Shown piece by piece: positions 22,430-34,529 of a DNA stretch of 64,000 bases. The position numbers and the translations under genes are program-made. A model generated the notes under the pieces. It was not told the origin of the DNA, searched no databases, and saw nothing but the letters and a program-made list of their open reading frames with translations. This stretch comes from Pomacea canaliculata (lineage: Eukaryota > Mollusca > Gastropoda > Architaenioglossa > Ampullariidae), in assembly GCF_003073045.1 (NCBI RefSeq), contig NC_037594.1, forward strand, positions 29,190,737 to 29,254,736, in the 5' to 3' direction. The stretch's first letter is position 1, and every line of letters begins with the position of its first letter.

Positions 22430-23200
22430 TTCACACCAAAGACAACAAGGACCTGTTACCACTACAAGACTGGACCAATGAATGTGAGTGTTGGTGGCGG
22501 TAAAAGTCTTTTCTTATAAACGGGTCAAATATTTTATCGGCAAATAGTCATTTGTGAAAATTGTTTTTCTTAGTTCCCTGTGTTACACACGATGTCTTTT
22601 TAAAGGATTTAAAAAAATAAACACTACACACAGATATGAAAGAGTATTATTGCCGGTCATAAGTATTTGATAAATAAATGTGACATTTGTTTAGCACCTT
22701 TTTTCCAGCATCAGCGAAACTCAATGTGCTTTACAGATAAATGCAAGCGCATCATATTAATTTGTAATATAATAATTAAATAGTGTTATCAACGCAGCTC
22801 TTTCAGGTAATAAATTATTTTCCAGACAAGATGTTATTACCACTAAAGACCAAGTGTTATGTGTGTTATGGTACCGACCAACAGCAGAAAGTTTTACAAA
22901 TTTATCCATAGTTGCAATTATCAAACGCAGTTATTGTAGTCCAAAAAAACAAAATGTTCGAGAAAATAATATCGACAACACCAACATAAGTTAGAAACAA
23001 AGGTAAGATTGAGCTTACCCGCAAAGGTGTTAGTAAGAGGAAGAAGTCACTGGTATCACCTGGAGCTTAGCAGTAACGGTCAACAAGACATGAAATTAGT
23101 TAAAACATAAAAGCTGTGCTTTACATCGACTTCTTTGTAGTCTAGTTTTATAACATCGGATCTCTTCAAAGGGCAGGATGGTGTGCAGTTCAAAGGGCAA
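22430..23200. other. Region upstream of gene D, no signal-peptide exon
   Basis: I searched the minus strand for the NWTG exon end shared by C and E and did not find it. A stretch at 22685-22745 (TTAGCACC...GTGCTTTACAG) looks like an interspersed repeat, but I cannot name it. Confidence 0.35.
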
Positions 23201-23217
23201 GACGGTGTGCAGTCGAT

Positions 23218-23990
23218 ACACACAAACAAACACAAAAATCGCATCCAGAAGCATCCACTCAGACATAACTGTACACACAATGATACCCAGACATGGACAC
23301 AAGTAAAACAGTAAAACACAAGACACACACATAGACATAGAGAAACATACAGACTCACTCAGGGGCAAAATACAGACATTTGTGTACATAATCAAAGAGA
23401 GACGCACCCTGACACACACACACCACACACACACACACACACATCACAACACACAACACACACACACACTTGAAGATTTACAAACACAGACAAAACAGAC
23501 ACACGTTGATAAACACATGGAAACACATATAACAACGACACAAAAACAGACACACGAACAAAAGCCTAGATATACAGACACACAGAGAGATACAAAACAC
23601 ACACAGACAGGTAGTGACAGACATGCAAACACACACTACTTATTCCAACATACAGACAAAAACAGTCAGACAGACAAACATGCAGAGACACAGAGACACA
23701 CAAACAAGACACAGGTGCACTACAGAGACACCTACACAGACATACACAGACACAGAGACATACAAAACGACACAGGTGCGCACAGACACACACTCAGACA
23801 CACTGATATACAGAGACACAAACATAGATTACATACATAGACTCACACAGACACACGGAGACAAGCACAGACATTCAAATACACACAAACACACCACAGA
23901 CACAGTCAAACATAAAAAACACACAACACCACAGACACGCAGACATAAAGACACAAACAAAACACAAACAATCACAGACATACATTTACA
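23218..23990 (+). repeat. Degenerate CA/ACAGAC-rich tract
   Basis: About 770 bases dominated by ACACAGACAC-like units with shifting period. Both strands give long spurious frames (Thr/His/Gln-rich on plus, Cys/Val-rich on minus). Confidence 0.9.
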
Positions 23991-24159
23991 TTTCCCATGT
24001 GGTTCGAGCACTGGACTTCAAAAAGGTCCTGGTTGAAAACATCCAAACACTGCTCAGAAACCAACTGTTTTCCTCGGTCGAGCATGCTTGTGAAAACTGA
24101 CTATGCAGATGATCTTGATGGAATGAGAGTCAGTAATTGCACATTATCCCATAAAGAAG

Positions 24160-24330
24160 AGAGACAGTAACAACACATTACAAAAAGACAGTAACAACAC
24201 ATTGCAGCATCTCACAAAGAGACTGACAAACAGCAACAACACATTACAAGAAGACAGCAACAACACATTACACCATCTCAACAAAGAGACTGACAGACAG
24301 CAACAACACATTACAAGATCTCAGAAAGAG
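24160..24330 (+). repeat. Minisatellite with ACAGYAACAACACATTAC core
   Basis: Five imperfect copies of the core. They alternate with CATCTCACAAAGAGACTGACA spacers, giving a nested short and about 65-70-base period. Confidence 0.8.
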
Positions 24331-24339
24331 GCTGCCAGG

Positions 24340-25297
24340 AAGCAGCTACAGTTACTTGAGGCGTGAGGTACACAAGCAGGAAAAGCAACGTGGACATTAT
24401 TTAAACTGCTCGAGTTCGAGTCCCAGACATCACTCTGCGTTTGTCAGGCTTAGTAACTCTTGCTCTCAATTCCCGCATATTTTATTAATAACTCAGAAAT
24501 GACAGAACTACATGGAAACGGTCTTATCGTTCCTTCTCCTTCCTTCTCTCGCTCCCCATTCCGTGCTGTGCCGTGCTTCACTCTCTCAGCAGGCTCCTGT
24601 CCAGACTGCTTTTCCAAACTTCTGTTCCCTTACATCCCATCCACACAACTCCATTCCTTTCACCGACAACCGTATGCTGTTAAAACCCTACCACATGGTC
24701 ACCTAGCGACTGTACAGCAAGACAGTAGAATTCTCGTCCCCTCCACATCCACCGAGTGCATGAGGTGCAGGATGCTGAATGACTCTGTCCGAGCACGAAA
24801 CCTGACGTTTGTGAGAGTTCAAGTTATGAGGTTGTCAGGGTTACATAGCTGATTAACAGTAAATCAAATACAGGAGTTCTTGTTAACTTCAAAGTCATTT
24901 TTAATTGGAATTGTCAAAACTTCATCGTCAGCGTATAAAGTTTGTTTTGTAGTTTCTGCGACAGGTGCATGATAAATCTGCTTTCATGTAAGTACATAAA
25001 GCTTGGCATTTGCTATCGTCAAACTGGGGGAACGTCAGTATTGGCAAGATAACAAATAATAGATAAAAGGCACAAGACTCCTTGTATATGTCATTAGCCA
25101 AATATCGACAATCACATAGGTCTTAGCTAAATATTTAGAGAAGGGGCCCCCTCTGTTGTTTACATACAAACTTTGAGGGTGTATAGCAAAAGCTCTATGC
25201 CTTGAGAAATAATGTTTTTTAATCAATCTCTTTGATGACATCCATCTTTTCAGTTGAAAAAGTTTTGAATATGTATATTAAGTTTCCCGATTTAGCA
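24340..25297. other. Intergenic, nothing firmly recognised
   Basis: A B-box-like GAGTTCGAGTCCC at 24412-24424 has no matching A box. The open frame at 24460-24852 shows no domain. Confidence 0.35.
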
Positions 25298-25301
25298 TTA
25301 A

Positions 25302-26011
25302 AGGGATACACAAGGCTTGTGATAAGGCTCTGGTGACGGTTGAACGTTTCAAAACTATATTTAGTTACGATTCCAGAGCATGAGAGCAACACAGGAGAAA
25401 TAAAGGATTCGTTTCTCACTTAATTACCACTTATTAGCACTATTTCGGTTGCCGATGTTTATAAACATTGAAAAAATCCAGTGAAATCGACCTTTGTGTC
25501 CTTCCGCCGAGTAACCACGATAGCTTCCTGAGATAGTCAAGCAGACGAGTCTCGGTGTGACGTCAGAGTCTTTGTGATGTCAGAGTCTTCTTGTGACGTC
25601 AGTCTCCTTATGACGTCACACGTACAGGAAGTGTCTGAGGTCATTGCGAAGATTTGACGTCATTTTATTCGTATGACGCACTCTGTGTGTAAGGCTTGTA
25701 AGGCTCTGTCTGTCGGAAACTGATGAAAAGACAATTTTGAATCTTTTCCATCTTTTCGTGGCAATCGGGTGCAGCACATTCTCGAGGCATGGTTGTCACT
25801 ATGGAAACCACACGTCATAGGGTCACGTGACGGAGAACGAGACTTCGTGGAAGCAAAAAAAGAGTCCCGTGTAATTTCTCTTATTAAACACAACATTCTA
25901 CTAAAAACTTTCAACGTTTTCCACATGAACACACATATAAATAGACGAGATTCAAATTTATCCTACTCTTTACGCCATTCTAAGCAGTTTTATTTTTCCT
26001 TTAGAATCTCT
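25302..26011 (+). mobile_element. TTAA element copy 2 (Kolobok-like, non-autonomous), complete
   Basis: 710 bases flanked by TTAA (25298-25301 and 26012-26015). The left end is AGGGATACAC and the right end TAGAATCTCT, an imperfect inverted repeat. The minus strand starts a THAP zinc finger (MPRECAAPDCHEK) that is frameshifted before KLSFHQFPTDRALQ. TTAA targets plus a THAP domain fit the Kolobok superfamily. Perfect TGACGTCA motifs lie at 25558, 25594, 25611 and 25655, and TATAAATA at 25936-25943. It lies between genes D and E, about 0.9 kb upstream of gene E's ATG. Too short for a transposase. Confidence 0.82.
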
Positions 26012-26015
26012 TTAA

Positions 26016-26876
26016 GCAACATCCGAGTCTCGGGTACCATCTATATTCACGATGCGAACGACTTGCTATACAGACGAGAAATGAGAGAAATTATAAGTTT
26101 ATTATTAACTTTGTGTCCTGGATGTGTTTCGTAACTCGTTAATGTCTGAACTGACTTTCTGTTAACCCATCTGTTCAAAAAGAAACTTGCAACAAAATCC
26201 ACAATGTCTCAAGTGTGCATTGACTCAAACTTCAGGTCGAGCAGGAAGATTTCTCGCATTTGTATCCAATCGAAAAGCCACAAACTTCACATTATTCTGC
26301 GGGAAAACTACTTCAACACGAAAATAAAATAGACGATCAAATTCATCAAGGGTTTGTGCCACTAAATTAAAAAGGAGGCCGTGTAAAAATGTCACTAAAA
26401 TGTATTTAATGTCTCTACCTGACCTTATGTCTTCATGACTGTTACAGTCAGAACCCTGACATCTCCAGCTAATATATGGTAAACAGTTTTATCTAAAAAT
26501 GTCTGAATGACCTCAATACCTGTCTAGTAAAACCTGTTATAATCTTGCTGTGGCCAAAGCCACAAGTCTTATAAGGACTTGAGCCGAAGACTAGCAGCTT
26601 TTTCGTGGTAACACCAGGTTGTGGTGAGTTCGATCTTTATTAGTTTCTAACTTGTGTTTATTCTGTTGGTGCTATTTAAGCATCTCAAAGATGTTGGCTT
26701 GTTTGGATGATCGGCGTTTGACAATAGCCAATATCGATGGTAGTTCGATAATTGCCCATGATGATGTTTCTGAGTACTAATAGTATGATTTGGGTTCATT
26801 CTGGAAGTCTGGGGTACTACTGAACACAATGTTTCCATTGGCCATAACATTTGATTTGTTTTGTTCTTTTTTTTAG
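26016..26876. other. Upstream region of gene E
   Basis: No coding exon recognised. It ends at the probable 5' UTR acceptor TTTTTTTTAG (26876). Confidence 0.4.
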
Positions 26877-27336
26877 GCTGCTTGTCTTTTTGCATATCAT
26901 AGTCCATGAAGTCAACTTTTACAGTGCAGGCGACTTTTTCACGACCATGAGTATAGTTCTTCGCAACCTGGTGTTGTTGACCTTTTTTCATTTTTCAACA
27001 GCTTGCTTTAAGTACAACTGGACAGGTAATGTATATGCACAAGTATTGTACAATATTGCCGTAATATCGGATTCAGTAACAAAACTGTGTCAATCAAAAT
27101 TAATTAAGCAGTAAGTGTACTACAAGAATGGATGTATAAACTTTGGTTGGTATCTGTGCGGAATCCTTTTTCCAAATGAGGAATATTTACATTTCCTTTG
27201 ATGCACTCCACTAACACTCGTATACCATCGACACCAGCAGCACCATCATCCTCCCACAACAAGCACCACCATCCCCTATATATATATTGTCGAACTATGA
27301 GAGTTGGTGTTATAACAAGGTCCTTCCTTGGTGCAG

Positions 27337-27589
27337 ACACTGAATGTGGACTCTACGGGGATCCACACATCCGGCCTTCAGTGGAGCTCGGGGAACCATC
27401 TTCCTTCCTTGCCGGTTCCATGCCGCCCAGCTGTTCATGAATAGTCCTTCCAGCGGAATTTGCTTTACAAACATTTTGGTATTCGGGGTCGTGCGTGGTA
27501 AGGGAGTTTACACTGGTGGAGCAGAGATTCATATCATATTGGTTAGCAACAGTCATCTGAAGCATTCTCTTCAGATTGTTATCTCCGAG
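27337..27589 (+). CDS. Gene E exon 2 with frameshift near 27374
   Basis: The first part reads DTECGLYGDPHI in frame with exon 1. From 27374 onward the homologous frame AFSGARGTIFLPCRFHA is one base off. Donor GTAAGT at 27590 keeps the family's phase 0 end. Confidence 0.75.
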
Positions 27590-28250
27590 GTAAGTATTTT
27601 TAAACAGGAAATAATTTGGCCCATTTTTTATTAAAACGATCCATTTTGGATAGTATTTATAGGTCAAAAAGCTAAAAATGGATCACTGTTGAATTTATAT
27701 GACGTACTGTCACACAGTCTACTTTTTCATTAGAATTATTCTTCGTTTTCAGCTTAATTTTGCTTTAAATGTTTATTTCACACTTTGTGAGAAGAAGGAC
27801 AGCATGGTTTCAAAACAGAGACAAAGAAACTAAACGAAAATTACAGAACAATAAACAAAAATCAACAAACGCAAAAGAATAATTAAGAAAAAAGAGATGA
27901 AGAGAGAACGGTGTCTATTGGGGTGAGTGAAGAGCATCTTTATTCGGCAGAGCGAATGTGAAACCTCCAAATCAAATAAAAGGAACAAAATTGTTGAAGA
28001 AGAAAAAATTATTATGAAAGATGACATTCTTTTGTCAAATATGATAGGTTGCTGGTTATATCTCAGATTCTTTCATACAAACGTGTTTTTACACTCGGTC
28101 CTTTGCATGATGATACTGTTGATTATGCTTGGTCCCCACTGACTCCTACATAATTTTAAATGTTTGACAGATGCTTCGTAATGTAGTAATGGTAATGATA
28201 GTAATTATCAGAAGATAATGCGTGCGTGTTTGCTGTCTTCCATGCTTCAG

Positions 28251-28477
28251 GGCATCCTGAAAATAACAGGCGGACTCGATCCGATGCCCAGCATTACATG
28301 GGGAACAAGCAATCAAATGCAGATAGGTCCTCTTGTAATCACGTGGACATTTAATGGCCCCTATGTGACACTGAGTGCACCTTTGTGTGGACTGACCCTG
28401 GTGTACAGGACACTCTCTCTCCGCCCGTCAGGGATTATTATTCAGGCTGCTACAAGACAATCCCTCGCTTATGCTGG
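28251..28477 (+). CDS. Gene E exon 3: second half of the VWD-like module
   Basis: 227 nt, acceptor ATGCTTCAG, donor GG|GTAATC. It shares WTFNGPYVTLSAPLCG with gene D's WIFNGPHVTLSAPVCG, the strongest D-E similarity in the cluster. Confidence 0.78.
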
Positions 28478-29813
28478 GTAATCTGACTGGATTATTTATT
28501 TGTATATATATATATAGACTAGGACTTCATATTAACACTAAATGTTACAATGTTTATTTATTATTATGTTATTGTTGTTGTCTCCAAAATAGTGATAATA
28601 AGCGTTTCTTATTCTGAAAGTAGATAAGAATATGTGGAATATTATGCAGTTTTATTAGAACATGTGAGAGTTAATTAATCAGACTTTTCTTCCTTTGTGG
28701 AAATGTATAAGACATCGGAGAGTGGTTGTTTATTTGCAGGTACCATAAATACGTTTTCTGTGGCAACAGAACTGATGTTGAAACTATGTTCGAAGACGAT
28801 GGAATGTCTTTGGACTTGAATACCATTGACCAGGTTGAAAAAAATTTTTATGATTACTTCCCGGATTTGTATTAGATTCCTTTATACGACAACGATAGAT
28901 AGATGGTTGTACGAACCAATCATTAATCGTGTTTTAATCTGATCTGAACATGGTTCTGAAGTATCAGCTACTGGCATCGTCCAGAATTAGTATTCAAAAC
29001 GGTTCGTTGATCCTAATGACAAGCTTGACTTTTGGTGGACAAGGCTCGCCAAAATGATTTCATCCATTTCGTGTTCCCTGTATTGAGGCTTTGAGCTTGC
29101 ATTCAAACTCAGAAATAATTTTTTTACAAATCAATTATAGTTGTTTTTGCTATTGTTGTTATTAAAATAATATAGCAAATGATGCTAAGAAAATAAAACT
29201 GTTTCCTTCAAAAAGAATATTCTTACAATAATAAAGCTAGTAAAAGGCAACAGATTTATGTCGAGATTTCCTCGCTGTCTTTTAAAAAAAAAGATTGAGA
29301 GAAAAGGTTTATTTTAAAAGTGTAGTGAGTAGAAATGTGTAATTGATATGAGGCTTTTGCATTGTTTCAACAGGTGCTTGCCTACAGAATTCTTTCACCT
29401 TCTCTGTCCCAGCAGCTGTGAGTATGGCCGAATGTTTAATATTCAAAAAAGTTTTAGTTTCATTAACTAATTTGTAAAAATAGAGTAGATTTCTTTGAAT
29501 CATTACCACGATGGAGTTGTCTTCATAAATATCATATGCATTATTTATTTTTGTATGTGCATAGATATTAGTGTATGTATATCTACTGATGCAGGAGTAT
29601 AGTATTAGGCAGAAGTTTTACATTTTGGAAGACGTGTTAGAGGAAATAAATAACTAATAAAATAATAACATGTGCTCTGTTATCCCCACACTAAATACCG
29701 ATGAAAAGCAAATGCTCACCAGATAGGTGCAGGTCTTAGTGTGGTGTAGACACAGTATACTGACCAACCAGGTGTTGCAGCAAAGAAAAAGCTGTCTTCA
29801 TCTTCTGTTGCAG

Positions 29814-30156
29814 CCTCATCCCATCCCTGACAGGGCAGCTGCATCCAAACCGTGGGGCGTGTGAACAAGCAAGCAAGATGTTTCGTGGGTGCAGCTCGGA
29901 GGATAAGATCAAGGCAATAAAAATCTGCCTCTTCATCTTCACCAAGCGACTACTGTTGAAGTGCTTCTCAGACTCCGGTGCAACAACCCCAATGATAGTT
30001 TTCAATACTTGTATTTCGGTGGTATGCAATCCAAGTGGTGTTTACTGCGATTCTTTCAAAACAGCTGTAAGGCCCTGTATCCTGACAGTAAATAAACCAC
30101 CAAAGCTTCTCTCACTCATGTATAATTCTACCGACTGCACAACCCCGACAAAATAA
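29814..30156 (+). CDS. Gene E terminal exon: Cys-rich domain, long form
   Basis: 343 nt, acceptor CTGTTGCAG. Spacing is C-x9-C-x11-C-x11-C-x15-C-x4-C-x6-C-x9-C, identical to gene C although most other residues differ. IPSLTGQLHPN precedes the first cysteine, as in C and D. Confidence 0.8.
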
Positions 30157-30663
30157 TTCCATGAGGCAAAATGTGGAATGATGAGAAATAGTTACTGACA
30201 AATAGAGAAAATATTCAATTGTCAGATCTTATAGTTTTTGTCTTCTCAGTTATCAGTTTCAGTGCAGTAGGCTCAATTCAGTGGTATAAAAAGTGACTTT
30301 TTGCAGTTGCATATCATCTACAAGGCACCAAAAGCAAACATTTATGAATATGTCATGTTTTCACATAATTTGTTCTTGCACAGTTCGTTTTGAACACTTA
30401 TGGTGAGGCGATGATGTTCTCCATATCAGTGCACATACTATCCCCTGAGTGACCCCCATTTTGTTACCCGATTTTTTATTTATTTATTTTTTTTTTTTTT
30501 ATCGCCTTGGATAAGAACAAAGAAAACCTAACATATTCTAAAAATATTTATCCTGAGTGTTCGTAACCGTGTCGGTTGTGTCAACTTTATTAAAAGCTCC
30601 AGGAAAAATGCAAAATATTTTGTATGCAACTGTACAAAACTATTTGTGAACAAACTTCACGAT

Positions 30664-30669
30664 AATAAA
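30664..30669 (+). terminator. Possible polyadenylation signal of gene E
   Basis: AATAAA about 500 bases after gene E's stop codon; no closer perfect hexamer was noted. Confidence 0.35.
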
Positions 30670-33600
30670 CCTCTGCAACTGGATATTATGTCTTACGTGT
30701 CATAAGCTTGTCTTAAAATGACAGAAATCAAATTTAATTACAAAAATTTCCGTCAAGGCAGGGAAGCAGACAGTGGGAATGAGCACAAAGAGGAAAGAAA
30801 GAGAGAGCGAATGAAAAAAGGAAAAAGTGTAATAAAGATGACAATACAGTGATAAAGGGTTGTCTTAGTGAGAACGCACTAAACGGTATAAGAGATGATA
30901 TTGCAGTTGATATTGAGTCTCTAGATCCTTCAGTAAAGAATTTCATTACTTCTTCAGTTTGTATTGTATTTCCTCGATAATAGGATTTTTCATTAACACA
31001 GACACAGACAAGCTTATAGTCAACTAACAGGCATTTCGAATCCCTGAGCTGAGTATTTCACTGTCTCTCTCTTCAGCAATAGGTCGCAAAATGTTGCAAT
31101 GAAACAGTAAATCACTACACGTTAAAGAGAAACAACTCTGTCTGTCAAATCACAATTTTTCTCTATTGACTACCTCCCTTTGACTTAAATGCCTTTGAGA
31201 ACGATTAGTCCTTTGGAAACTGCACATTTCCCAGCTGTTAATTCACGGACACTTATTTTAATGCGAAATCTTCAATAAATAGTAATACACAATTTTAATA
31301 CTTTTATATACTAAAATTAGTTAAATACTGTTTATTGTAACTCATAAACTATTCACTCTATGAACTATTAAAAGACATGTTTTTGCTTTGTCCAATGATT
31401 CATACTTCGAATTCACCATTCATAATTTATTTCTCTCATAAACTGTATTCTGGTTTAATAATGCTCACTTAATAGTTCAAATGTTTTATTTTTCAACACC
31501 AAATTGCACATAAAATTCTCACTTTTAAAATACCTACAAGTAGACACATTTTCCGAGTAAAGTATAAATAGCAACTAGCCACAAATTGCAGGTTTCTTTT
31601 ATTCGTTCCCTCTTAAGATAGTCACTAAACGATGGTAGAGGTGAACATCGCTCAGAAGAATCCAAACACTCGCGCAGTCATATCACAGCTTCTTTATCTC
31701 CACTCAAAAGTTCTAATTGCTATAGATATCAACCTTTCCCTTTAGAAGCAATATATCTGACACAAAGAAATGAATAAGTGAAGATAGTAATAAATAACAC
31801 AAGAAAATAACGAAAAATGAACTTTAAAAAATAAAAGGAACAGGTAAAGAAAGGAAAAAAGGAGGAGGGCAGTCGGGAACGTGCTGACGACACCTGGTCG
31901 GATTCAATAATTAACATATGACAATGTGTAACACAATCCACAATCCAGACCAACTTTATTCCTACCGTTCTTTGTTTGTCTTATTTTCACAAAACAAAGA
32001 AGTGCAGCTGCGCTAAGCCGACCGTGTTTACAAGCAGGTAAGTCGACCACGTCCCTATTGAGCTGCTTGTGTGAAGACCTTTGACACAAACAGCAAAACC
32101 TTCTTCACCGACTTTAGACACAGAGATTGATGACTTTTCCATCCGGTTTTGCCGAATAATTGCAGCCAGCATAATCTTCCTTCTCATGCAAGCTAACGTC
32201 TTGTGGAGGGGGGTTCTAGGGGCTGTGTGGGTCCAGACAGGTCATTGCCATCACTACAGCGTATCCTCCCATCAGTCTATTTCAGAAGCGTGGGTTCTCA
32301 CGGGGATTACCGGTCGTTTGTTAACCTGGGCTGACAGAGAAGCACTTTGGCCTGTCTGAAGGAGTCCGTGCTTCGCAAGTATCGTTGTTGGCAGAGGAAG
32401 TCCCCATCATGATCATCTTCTGAGAGCAGATGGACTTTCCACTGTCTCCATCAAACTTATGTATGTCTTTGATGTGCTAGGTCAGGATGGTGTGAGCTTA
32501 ACTCGATCCCTTACATCCTCAGACTCACTTCATAAAACAACTCACGCACCACACTTCATCTTCTTTAGAACAGCAAATTCATTTCACACGCTTCTGTCCA
32601 CGTTCTAGTCATGGCAAAGATCTTAGAAAACCAAATTGTCACTTGGTACTCTGAATGAAATTGGGAACAGGCTGAGGTGTTGTGGTTCGTTTATCGTACA
32701 CGAGGGGTTTGCTCACATTTACGGAATTGGAGGAGGGGTTGATTGGATGCAGGTCTGGTCTCGCTCTACCGAGACGGATGATGGTACATGGAGTCTGGGG
32801 GTTTTTTTTCTGAGATTTCCTGAGTTTCAATGATAATAGCATGGTGATATAAAACGAAGACTGGCAAGTGTATCTACGAGTGATTTTGGCGAATGGAGTT
32901 AATGAGTCATGGTAAGCAACATGGCATGGGTTTGAAACATTTATATCAAGAATATTATTATAAAATCGAAGTATTTTGCTGAAGATATAAAAGAGGTACC
33001 TGCCTCACCGACTCCAACAGAGACAGGTACATCATGAGAAAACTCTAGTTCTGAAATACTTCCTTACTAAAAAGCTTCGGTATTAATCGCCTTTTAAAAT
33101 TATTGGTCATCAATAGCCATACATTTAAAATTCAATCCTGAATCTTCTTGATGGCGATGTATTTATAAGCGGGAGAACAGATAGTATGCAAAAGCATTGA
33201 CTAGAAACAAAATGAGTTAAATAAGAGTGAAGCATCTCTTGATGTAGGTGACAAAATAATTGAATAAAGTACAGAGCCCGGAGGGAACAAATCCAGACAG
33301 ACGGGGATAGCACAGACATTCGATGATGACTAAGGAAATAGTACAAATATGTGACCAGGACCAGTCTAACGGTTGACTAGGTATACCATGCAGAGTATAA
33401 AACTGTAAATAACGGTTGCAGGATCAATAATAACCCCAACCCCACCTCCGCCCTGATAATCGATCTTTGCGTTGAAGTCAATTATGGTGTGAAAAAAAAA
33501 TCGATTTCATGCCGGGAGGTCAAAGGTCACGGGCTGCCGTTTTAGAGGATAAACGGAGGAAATAGCCTCGAGTCTCAACTGTCATGTTGGCGAGAAATTA

Positions 33601-34300
33601 GGGGAGATGCGGTAATCTGAGAAAATAACTGGTGCCCTGGTTACCTTTTAAAGTGACAGCTATTATTGATGGAAGACGGAATTTACAATTCAAGATATAC
33701 AAATGTTTATCTTTTTATTGCTCTATTCAAAACTGAGTTCCTGGGCCTTTTTGCCTATAGCAGGAATCACAGTTATTCTCGTGGACTTTTGTATGGATAA
33801 AATTTATTCATTCATTCATTTATCCAGTTATTGGTGCCAGTTATGTTGCCCCTGGAAATGTGAAGAGCAAAAGATCGAAGATGCAGCTGAGAAGCCAAGC
33901 CCCTCTGACAAGTCCTCCTCGTAAGTCAGTTCTTCCTTGGATGAAGGAAAAGAAAGTGAAGAAAGTTGTACTCAAGATAAGCAAGAGAAACGTTTGATCT
34001 TCTGATGTCGTCTCAGAAGTGAAGAGTGAAGGATGTTGTAGATGGACAGCGGTCAGAAAGTTGGAAGTCAGGAGAAAGTATACTCTTGGAGCTGTACCAA
34101 AACATCAACACAGCTCGTCCATCGGGTGGTAGAACCAGAATGTTATTTTTTTATTATTCACAGGTGGTTTTCGATCAGTCTCTCTTTTTTTCTTTTTTTT
34201 TTTCTACTCAACACAGACATATTCAACTGCTTCTCAATGACACTCATTTTCTTGAAAACTTGTCGAATTTGGTCTTCGCTATGTTTTTGAAATCCTTGTC
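30670..34300. other. Gene-poor region, nothing recognised
   Basis: AT-rich DNA with only short frames and no domain or splice chain that I can support. Confidence 0.45.
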
Positions 34301-34319
34301 TATCTGTTGGTAAGTCTTA

Positions 34320-34520
34320 CAGTTTGCTGTTAGCTCCCGCCATCAAATCAATGTCGTCTTCAAAGCTTCTTCCTTCCCACCAATGGACATGAAACAGTGA
34401 TGGCATGGAAGGATTTCTCGGATGAAGTTCTCCAACAAGAAATTGGACAGCACAGGCGAACTGGGTGAACCCTCGATGCACGCCTACTGCCAAAGAAAAG
34501 CCCCGCTGGGATTACACAGT
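34320..34520 (-). mobile_element. Decayed LINE RT fragment
   Basis: The minus strand reads EGSPSSPVLSNFLLENFIRE, then MSIGGK, and after a frameshift EDDIDLMAGAN, matching GVRQGCPLSPVLFN and FADDIDLMAG of the RT family also seen at 6.4 and 12.6 kb. Frame changes show it is dead. Confidence 0.65.
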
Positions 34521-34529
34521 AGTACTAAA

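Larger units (their letters stand above)
26947..30156 (+). pseudogene. Gene E: VWD-like/Cys-rich copy with a single one-base frameshift
   Basis: Exons 26947-27025 (signal peptide, ending KYNWT), 27337-27589, 28251-28477, 28740-28833, 29374-29417 and 29814-30156 (stop TAA) have GT-AG borders and the same phases as gene C. The only lesion seen is in exon 2: after GDPHI the sequence is CGGCC where gene C's frame predicts one more base, so exon 2 is 253 nt and the total 1040 nt, one short of a multiple of three. Everything after it is open: GVYTGGAEIH, APLCGLTLVYRT, FCGNRTD, and a Cys-rich domain with spacing identical to gene C. One missing G in a GGG run could be an assembly error, so E may be functional. 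AATAAA at 30664. Function unknown. Confidence 0.75.

Noticed and set aside
23096-24036. Several long overlapping frames on both strands
   Set aside because: The CA-rich repeat is open in many frames; composition is Cys/Val or Thr/His repeats with no domain.
24083-24120. Isolated KTDYADDLDG, resembling an RT catalytic motif
   Set aside because: No other RT motif aligns around it in any frame, so it is too short to call.
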